Shown here: piece by piece, positions 56,543 through 64,000 of the stretch | How the letters are laid out: each line of letters begins with the position of its first letter | How positions within the stretch are numbered: position 1 is the stretch's first letter | NCBI GenBank assembly: GCA_928212115.1 | Contig: CAKMRJ010002223.1 | Span: 304,589,167 to 304,653,166, forward strand | Source of the DNA: Lactuca virosa | Lineage: Eukaryota > Streptophyta > Magnoliopsida > Asterales > Asteraceae | Length of the DNA: 64,000 nucleotides | Direction of reading: 5' to 3' | The notes under the pieces: generated by a model | Told to the model about the DNA's origin: nothing | Databases searched by the model: none | The model's input: the letters and a program-made list of their open reading frames with translations, nothing else | Program-made: the position numbers and the translations under genes

Positions 56543-56971
56543 ACACTAGATAACCTGAACACCCGTGCTGAATTAACTGCCTAGCCCTAGCAGCTGAACA
56601 AAACCCTGATCCCACTCTGGTGCCCTCACCATATACAATCAGTTCTCCCCCACTTGGGGTCCGAACTACCACCCGCAGACCCTCGCAATCAATCATGGAA
56701 CCGAATCGACTATGCCGGTCCATACCCACAATCACACACACCTCCCCCATGGGAATCAGAATCAAGTCTATCGGGAAGGACACCCCGAAGATCTCCAACT
56801 CTCATCCTCGGTATACCGAAGAAGCAGAAACCTCATGCTCGTTGGCGATAGAGACTCGCAACAGGCACTCTAGCTCGCCTACTGGCACACTGAACTCCCT
56901 ACTAAATGTTTGTGATATAAAACACCGACCCGTCCCCGAGTCAAATAAAACCAATGCATGCAAGGAGTTCA
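56349..56971 (-). pseudogene. Aspartic protease and PR-RT linker of C
   Basis: ALVLFDSGTGRCFISQTF (56802-56971) has the DSG catalytic triplet. After a frameshift near 56802 comes IPMGEVCVIVGMDRHSRFGS, then REFADVFPEELPGIPPERQV, the PR-RT linker. The protease would cut the polyprotein in the particle. Confidence 0.82.
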
Positions 56972-57050
56972 CTAAAAACTTACCAAAACACAGGTACAAC
57001 TTATAAGCATAAAGCAAATATAATCAATGAGATAAAGGATAGAAACATAC
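56972..57050 (-). other. Intron-like GT-AG insertion between gag and protease of C
   Basis: On the minus strand, 79 bp from GTATGTTTCT to TTTTTAG interrupt the gag-protease frame; exact GT-AG removal would rejoin it. The insertion also sits between two near-copies of GGTATGTTTCTA and GGTAAGTTTTTA 67 bp apart, so it may simply be a small duplication-flanked insertion. Element B lacks it at the corresponding site (62170-62198). Confidence 0.4.
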
Positions 57051-58290
57051 CAGCAACCACATTCGGTGTTGCCCTGGCCTCATCGGCTGTAAGTTGGAAG
57101 GCACGCCCCTGAGCCTTCGGAGGCTCCGCTCTACCTGGTCTCCCATTCGTAATCCTCAAAGTAGTAGGCGTTGGAGCCTGCGCTGGCTTGGAGGCTAATA
57201 GAGGACATTGGGCCTTCATATGGCCCACCTGCTCGCAATGATAATAAATCCTGACCCCGGGAGTCGGAGTCTGCTGCCTGCAATCCCTGGCCAGATGGCC
57301 CTGCTTGCCACATCGGTGGCACCCACTCCCTGATCGGCACGTCCCTGAATGAGCCTTTTCGCACTTCCCACAAGTGCGGCCTGGCTGTCCCCCAGTCCTG
57401 GTATCAACGGTCTTAGACTGCTTCGGCGCCGGCTGTGACTATGTCGGGGCCTGTCGCTACTCACTGCGCTCAATCTCCAACTCGCGCCGCCTAGCGGCCT
57501 CCTGTAAGTCCAACAGTGTATGACATCGCTGAGTGGCAACAAACTGACGGATGTCAGTCTTGAGCATGCTCAGATAACGCGTCATCTGAGCCTGCTCCGA
57601 GGCGAACTCCGAGCAAAACATCGCCCTCTCAGTAAACATGTGGGTGATCTCTGTCACCGACTCAGTACCATGTCTCAGATCTAAGAACTCATGTGACAAC
57701 CACTCGCGCTCGACCCGTGGAATGTAGCGAGTGCAGAACATATCCCTGAACTGCTCCCAAGTAACAGCAGCTCTCTGGTCATCCGTATATGACCCAGTCA
57801 CCAGCCTCCACCAGTCCTTTGCCCTAGTTCGTAACAAGTTCAGGGCACACCTGACCTTCTGGTCAGTAGGACATGAACACGTGAAGAAACATCCCTCCAC
57901 GTCATACAACCACCTCATGGCTATGATAGGATCCTGAGTACCATCGAAATTTGGGGCTTCATGTTATCGAAGTCCCGGTAATAATAAAATCTGCCAGCTC
58001 CTCCCCCTGCTGCTGTTACAGCCGCAGTAGCTGCAACGACAGCCGTCCCAGCAAGGGCTGCGTATCTGTCATAGAAGTACTCCATCATAGCAAACTTGAT
58101 AGTCCCAAACAACTCCAGAATCTGACCCCGGACAATCCCGACCACCTCCTTTCGGATGATCTCCCAGACACGATCCTCTGTCAACACTGGCCCCTCCTGG
58201 CCGATAACCTCAGGCGCTGCCGGGGCCTACTGATCGCCCTGCCCTGATCCCGATCCGGATCCAGTCACAAAACACCTCGTAACCACCATA
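57051..58290 (-). pseudogene. gag: Gag of C with zinc knuckles
   Basis: Possible start at 58290 (MVVTRCFVTGSGSGSG), with a stop soon after, then VLTEDRVWEIIRKEVVGIVR, an Ala-rich stretch, a one-base loss near 57950, then the capsid domain: ALNLLRTRAKDWWRLVTGSY, AVTWEQFRDMFCTRYIPRVE, SMLKTDIRQFVATQRCHTLL (57457-57918). Two knuckles follow in a shifted frame: CHRCGKQGHLARDC, intact, and a second with first Cys changed to Tyr (YYHCEQVGHMKAQC). Confidence 0.82.
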
Positions 58291-59042
58291 ATGAAAATAT
58301 AATAGGAAGATATCAGACAATCCGCACCAAACTAGGAACCAACTCCCGACCATACCCTAGGGGTTGTGACTTCCTTGTTACGCTTATGGGTCCTGTGCTT
58401 TCAGTAGTACGGGCCCATACTACCTTCCACACCTACCCATATTTGTCTCAAGTGTCACCACAACACCCTAACAATATACATACACATGGTGGTCGCTCAA
58501 CCTCACTCCTAGAGGAAGGCTAACTATCTCACAACTGACCTACCAGCCTCACACAACCCACCCATCCATGAAACTTCCATCAACCTTGCATCACTAGTGT
58601 ATGCTAGCCATACATAACGCTGGACCCTATAGACTTTCGGATATCTAATCCTACCCTAAGCCCCCAATCAAACAAGAACATAACATAAGGCTAAACCAAA
58701 CATTCTCAGGATATAAGATATTAATTATGTACATCAGTGGTGCGTACACAAGTAACTACAGTAATGATGCCAATCTCACATAAGGAAAACCCTAGGCTAG
58801 CAGGCATCATATAATCAGGCATTTATATATTGCAATTCCTGAAGATCCCTAGCCTAGTACTAGCATGTTGTTCTAACATATCACAATATCAAATAACTAT
58901 ATGGTATTTTGGGGTCTACTTACTGGCTCCGGCTGATCGTACACCCAACATCCTCCTTTACTTATTTTCAAAACCATTTTAAAATTCTTCCTTGATTTGA
59001 GACTGGATTCACATGAATGTTCCTCCAATTCAATCAAACCAA
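58291..59042 (-). other. 5' leader of C
   Basis: About 750 noncoding bp between gag and the primer site, similar in part to 18235-18340. No gene seen. Confidence 0.7.
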
Positions 59043-59058
59043 GGCTCTGATACCAACT
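59043..59058 (-). other. Primer-binding site of C
   Basis: AAGTTGGTATCAGAGC on the minus strand next to the 5' LTR; initiator Met-tRNA type. Confidence 0.88.
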
Positions 59059-60970
59059 TGTAAAACCAATAAAATCAAGCCAAATTTAAACTTTTAAAAA
59101 TGTTTCAAAACCATTAGTCATTACAAAACTTGTTTTCAAAATGTATAATATCAGAGTATCCCAGAAACAAAGTCATAAAAGGTGAGGAGCCGTATGATCA
59201 CGCCTTTGCCTTGCCGTGATCCCCTGAAGTACCTGAAACAATAAACTAAAACTGTAAGCCCGAGAGCTTAGTGAGTTCCCCCAAAATACCCATACCAACA
59301 ACCATGCACATATAATTATAAACAACATACTATGGGTCTAGTCAACCATCGGGTTGGAATACCCCAGGCCCTCAACCATCCGGTTGGAATGCCAACATAT
59401 TATGGGTCCAATCATCCTCGGGATGGAATACCCCAGGCCCACAACCAACAGGTTGGAATGCCCACATACAATGATTCCAATCATCCTCGGGATGGAATAC
59501 TCACAGCCCACAACCAACATGTTGGAATGCCCAGGTCTATTGGCTTTCGCACAAAGCAGATAAGCCTCAACCGCCAAACAAACATGTGCACATATAACAG
59601 ATAATCACATAACAGTCTATAGACAAGCAAACTGATCTAAAGGATCATATCACATAACACACAATACCATCCTATCTACCAGGACGCCGATCTAACAGAT
59701 CATACTAGCATAACATATTCGGATAACCATCCAAAGGACCGGCCTTGGTGCCTTAGACACTTGAGTATAGTGAGGATAACTCACCTCTCAACTGTCGACT
59801 CGAAAGATAAGCTCAAACTCTCGGATCACCGCCACAAACTCCACCACCTATATCTACCATAGAACCATACTCGTAAATTTCTAATTTCCCAAGATTCCTA
59901 GAAGTCAATTAGTCAACCTTTGGTCAATAGTCAAAGTCAACAGTCAAAGTCAACAGTCCATGTTGACCCGACTCGTCGAGTGCAGTCACTGACTCGTCGA
60001 GTCCTTCCAGAACTCGAGTAGTCGTGAAATCCCCCCACTGACTCGTCGAGTTTACCTGCAACTCGCCGAGTTCATGTGTGTCTGAATATCGGGAAAACCC
60101 TAGTTGACTCGTCGAGTCAGCTCACTGACTCGCCGAGTCCATGCAAAAGTCCTTGCACGACAATCTTCATCAGACTCCCCGAGTTGACGATGCAACTCGC
60201 CGAGTTCCTTCAGTCTTTTATCCATTCAGATGCTTTTTAAGCCATTTTAAGGTTCCATATTGCAGATCAAGCTTCCCAAGTCATGTTTATTATGTAAAGT
60301 TGCAAACTTTACGTGCATGAAAGGCTCTAAAGGCTTAGAATGCCAAATCCAAGCTTGTAATGGAGTTTTACACCTAAAGAGAGGTTTATACTTGCTAAAG
60401 CTAGAAACTTTATGGACTTAGAGACCATAGAGAGTTCAGATCTGAAGTTGCAACTTCAGATCTTAGCTCATACCCAAGAATAGCTTCCTAACATGCTAGA
60501 AAAGCCCTAATCTTTAACCAAATGAGATCTAGAAGGAAATGGGGTCAAGGTAACGACTTGATACCTTCAAGTGATTCTAACTGAGGTAGATTCCAGATCG
60601 ACACACGTTCCTTGCTGCTAGCTACTTGATCTTCAAGCTCCTCTCACTAAGATCCACCTTCCAAAGCTTGAAAATGCACAATAATGGAGCACACACACAG
60701 ATTAGGGTTTGTTGGACTCTCAAGAGGCTGTAAGGGAGGCTAAGGGAGGCTAATGTTCCTTTAAATAGGGTGCAAAACCCCGGAAATTAGGGTTTCATCC
60801 TCCAGCTCCTACTCATTAAGTCCTATCCTGGACTCGGCGAGTAGGTCACTTAAACACGTGTCGAAACCCGCTCCTACTCGACGAGTCAGGGCATCCAACT
60901 CGTCGAGTATACCTTACAACTTATGAAAATTAAAGCCATAAAATTAATACCCGAGAGTCGGGGCTTTACA
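59059..60970 (-). repeat. 5' LTR of C
   Basis: 1,912 bp, TGTAAAACCAATAAAATC to GGGGCTTTACA. It has box 2 (59230-59282), a repeat array (59335-59540), box 1 (59736-59760) and the preceding hairpin-like GAGGTGAGTTATCCTCACTA, and two ACTCGTCGAGT clusters. Confidence 0.9.
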
Positions 60971-60975
60971 CGGGT

Positions 60976-61744
60976 CCACCAAGATACCACCCTGGTTGAT
61001 GAGGTGCCCCAAAAACTGCAACTCACGCAACCAAAACTCGCATTTGGAGAACTAGGCAAAAATCCTCTACCTCCTCAAGATCTCCAATACCTCTCTCAAA
61101 TGCTGCTCATGCTACTCCTTGGTCTTAGAGTAGACCAAGATTTCATCATTAAAAACAATCACGGACCGATCCAACATCAGTCTGCACACCCGGTTCTTGA
61201 GATCCATGAACGTTGCTGGAGGATTGGTGAGCCCGAATGGCATCACCACGAACTTGTAATGACCATAACAAGTTCTGAAGGCCGTCTTCTGTATATCCTC
61301 ATCCCTGATCCTCATCTGATGATATCCAGACTGAAGACCGATCTTGGAAAACCAAGATACGTGCTAAAGTTGGTTAAATAACTCGTCGATCCTCGGAAGC
61401 GGGTAACGGTTCTTCACCGTCAGATTGTTCAGTTCCCGATAATCAATACACATCCTGTGTGACCCATCCTTCGTTTTAACGAACAGGATCGGTGCTCCCC
61501 ATGGGGAACTGCTCGGACGAATAAAACCCTTGGCTAGCAGCTCCTGCAGCTGCGTGGACAACTCTTGCATCTCAGGTGGAGTTAGGCGATATGGCACCTT
61601 GGCTATCGGAACCACACCAGGAATCAAATCAATCTGAAACTCAACTTGCCTCTCGGGAGGCACTCCCGACAGCTCCTCAGGAAAAACGTCGGGAAAGTCC
61701 CGTATAATAGGTACCCCGCTCAAATCTATCGTGGTCTCCACCAT
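60976..61744 (-). pseudogene. RT of element B, right of C
   Basis: RDFPDVFPEELSGVPPERQV, SSPWGAPILFVKTKDGSHRM and YRELNNLTVKNRYPLPRIDE (61364-61744), then MRIRDEDIQKTAFRTCYGHY, FVVMPFGLTNPPATFMDLKN, and the active-site box as VIVFNDEILVYSKT: the usual Asp-Asp pair is Asn-Asp-Glu here, so the enzyme is dead. The gene continues left of C at 51879. Confidence 0.85.
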
Positions 61745-62198
61745 CGAATCCCAAACACAAGCCAGAAACCCAGAACAACCCTGCTAAAGAAGCCTCCTAG
61801 CCCTCGCTGCTGAACAGAAAGTTGGCCCATGCGAAGCTCTCTCACCAGAAATGACTATTTCTCCCCAACTTGGGGTTCGAACTCTCACTAGCTGCCGCTC
61901 ACAATCAATTACGGCCCCATTGAGCCCCAACCAGTCCATCCCAATGATGACCTTCAATCCCCTCAAGGGAATCGGTACCAAGGCAATAGGAAACCTCTTG
62001 CCGAACATCTTTAGAATACTCCTACGGAATACCCTTGCAGCGCTCACAGTATGATCATCATCGATCTCCACCTCCAGAGGGGACTCCAAAGTCCCTGGAT
62101 CATCTCGAAACTTCTTGTTGAGCGTAAGAGATACAAAAGATCGGGTAGCCCCTGAATATAAAAGAACATGAGCTGACAATCCATTGACCAAAAACGTC
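61745..62198 (-). pseudogene. Protease of element B
   Basis: VNGLSAHVLLYSGATRSFVS has Tyr where the catalytic Asp of DSGAT belongs. IPLRGLKVIIGMDWLGLNGA follows. The upstream part is cut off by the LTR at 62199. The short frame continuing into that LTR is not genuine. Confidence 0.82.
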
Positions 62199-62275
62199 TG
62201 TCACACCCCGCTAAAGCGGAAACACGGGGCGTGGCGGTACAAAGGGTCTCATAGCAAAAGTTAAAAAACAACACT
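62199..62275. mobile_element. Gypsy-type LTR terminus in B protease
   Basis: TGTCACACCCCGCTAAAGCG begins at 62199 after ACGTC (candidate TSD). The first 35 bases fold: CACCCCG can pair with CGGGGCGTG. Only 77 bp are seen before a copia element interrupts; the remainder lies outside the window. Confidence 0.65.
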
Positions 62276-64000
62276 TGTTGGGTTTTAAGCACCATAACAC
62301 TCGTATGCAACCCTAGATGCTTTGGATCTATGTTTTCTCTAATTATACATGCATTTTCAAGTTTCCAAATAATACATCCTAACTAGCATACAATAGAGGA
62401 TATACAATACAAAACTCATGGTTAGATGAATACCTCTTGATGTAGTTGTAGTTCTTGGCCTTAGAAAGCTTTAGCACCTCAAGTGTGATGCCTCTAATGT
62501 GTCACAAACACCAAATGCAAGAGGAGACTTGAGAGAATAGGCTAGTTAGCACAAATCGATTATCACTCTCTTAGAATGAATGGGGCAACTGATTTTGGCT
62601 CTAGGGGGTTGCTTTTATAGTGCTACAAAGGCTAGGGTTTCATCCATGAAAACCCTAATTAACCATGACCTTTCATATTACTTAGGCTCCATGGGTTAAA
62701 CCTCCATGGACTATCCATCGATTATCATATTGGTTTAGTACATCCTAATTAACCATGGATCATTGCCCCACACTATAAGAATCATTGATTTACTTAATCC
62801 GTACCCGTATATTTAATTAGTCTATTTTGATCACTAAATTAATTCTTGATCAATACTAATTAAATAATATGATTTCTCAATTAATATATTATACTTATAA
62901 TATATTAATAAATCACAAATAACCTTATTCTCAAAAGTCCATCATATCAAATTATACTGGTGAAGGCAACCCAAAAGGACAATGCTATAATCGGGTCAAG
63001 TACATCCCAGTTATAGTTATGGGCTTACACACCTAATCCAACAGTCTCCCACTTGGATAAATCTAATAACTATAACTGCCAATGTAACTTCAGGATCCAA
63101 TTAATAATCGTAGCTTTCCAAAGCCGCTGTCAAACTCTGACCTAGTCAGTGACGCGTCCTTTAGATAAGGGATCATATACTCCTCTGTTCTTTAAGATAT
63201 CATGCGGAGAAATACATGGAACATAGTCATACTTATTGTCTTGCAGTTTGTTTCCTGATTTCCAATTTTTCTGACATAGAACATAATCGAACACATCAAT
63301 CTAGTTCTAACCGGTCCCGACACATAAGTCAAAAAAAACCATCAAGGGGCCCAAGATATTGCTTTTAATCCTCTTAGGATAAAAGCAACAGATAAACTTC
63401 GACATGATATGCTTATACTAACTACTCATTAAATCATGCACAACGCTATGTTTTATAACATCAAGTTTTCAATGCGTTTTTATAGCATCAATGCACAACC
63501 AACTCGTAGTCAACAACTCATATATCTTGGTTTGAAGACTATATGATATTATCGTCTCACAATCACTCGTGATAAATTCCATGAAGTGATTCAGGTGAGC
63601 ATGTGTTTAATCCAATACTCAAATCTTAATTCAGCAGCACTCATGAACGTTGTAGCATACTTTTGCTATGTCTAACACCTTAGACAATCTACAAGCCAAA
63701 TTCATGACAGTCTAGCCTCATAACCTACTTCTAAAGTATGATCGACTGTGGATAGTTTGAATAATCTTATTATTCTGGAAGTCAAAACATGCAAAAGTGA
63801 AACAATAGTAAATAATTGACACAAGACAGTAACTTTACTTATAAATAAAACTCATTTTATTCAATCATCAAATGTCAATTACAATTTAGCTATTACAAGT
63901 TTCTAAACATTTATCTAATCGCTAAAACTAATATCGTCTGTTAGCCCGATGCCCCTTGCATGCTGCAAGTGCCTAACCCTACACAGTCCCTTCGTGAGGG
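62276..64000 (-). mobile_element. Third D-like copia element, truncated by window end
   Basis: LTR 62276-63043 (768 bp, TGTTGGGTTTTAAGC to CTAATCCAACA), then PPT-like GTCTCCCACTTGG and 957 bp of internal sequence that parallels 7108-8040 with many differences. Same family structure as D but a distinct subfamily. No coding region is reached; the last 300 bp hold only AT-rich 3' noncoding DNA. A fused hairpin at 63759-63775 has the arms GAATAAT and ATTATTC of the D hairpin with only CTT between. Confidence 0.85.

Larger units (their letters stand above)
51880..60970 (-). mobile_element. Element C: complete gypsy chromovirus, coding-dead
   Basis: A 9.09-kb element with TSD CGGGT (51875-51879 and 60971-60975), 3' LTR 51880-53652, PPT, chromodomain, integrase, RNase H, RT, protease, gag, leader, PBS and 5' LTR 59059-60970. 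This is the Tekay-like chromovirus order. The LTRs differ by roughly 5-10 percent where I compared them, mostly transitions, and the 3' LTR has lost about 140 bp (beside 52581). It is thus older than the D elements. Many stops and frameshifts are present. Confidence 0.92.

Noticed and set aside
1..64000. Endogenous pararetrovirus (caulimovirid) or infectious virus sequence
   Set aside because: No movement-protein, coat or caulimovirid RT arrangement; all RT regions are flanked by LTRs and have gypsy or copia order.

Overview
This window is plant nuclear DNA made almost entirely of nested LTR retrotransposons. I found no intact host gene, rRNA, tRNA or CRISPR array. The protein families (Ty3/gypsy chromoviruses with chromodomains, Ty1/copia elements, an Athila-like gag), initiator-Met-tRNA primer sites and AT-rich LTRs indicate a large-genome eudicot. 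The repeat style suggests Asteraceae, perhaps a lettuce relative; that name is an impression, not a search result.

The order of insertions can be read from 5-bp target-site duplications (TSDs). (0) A broken Athila-like gag, + strand, 1-769. (1) Element B, a gypsy chromovirus on the - strand, enters at 770. Its 3' LTR is 770-5321 and holds a solo LTR, P (970-3817, TSD CCTGA). Its chromodomain is 5339-5758; its integrase, RNase H, RT and protease resume at 50096-62198. (2) Family-A LTRs sit in B's integrase (5759-16954 and 19061-50095) with a short internal piece between them. (3) The left A LTR holds copia-derived element D-left (6357-13929, TSD GTTCT) and a hAT-like non-autonomous transposon (15200-16113). 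(4) The right A LTR holds solo LTR F (19228-47587, TSD AAAAC). (5) F holds LTR H (20632-22413), copia element E (22857-44258, TSD GTTAG) and LTR G (44805-47145). (6) E holds D-right (25317-32831, TSD CCTGT), the oppositely oriented sibling of D-left. (7) B's RT gene holds element C (51880-60970, TSD CGGGT), a structurally complete but mutated chromovirus. (8) B's protease gene is cut at 62199 by a gypsy-type LTR end, which is itself cut at 62276 by a third D-like copia element that runs off the window.

Every coding region I read is damaged by stops, frameshifts, deletions or lost catalytic residues, so no element here looks autonomous. The D pair is the most unusual. Its LTRs differ by only about 1-2 percent, so it moved recently, yet both copies carry the same ruined gag and pol and must have been mobilised in trans. 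Their former pol region is packed with imperfect hairpins. Four have different stems around a shared loop core (GGCATC, mostly ATTACGGCATCCCTCTT). I know of no described feature like this.

The gypsy-type LTRs (P, B, H, F, G, C) share one layout despite little other similarity: palindrome clusters at fixed distances from the LTR 5' end, TGGGCC/telo-box promoter-like motifs in several, a conserved box (GGGTCTAAGGCACCAAGG), a family-specific minisatellite, then a second box (CACTAAGC...TTTCAGGTA).
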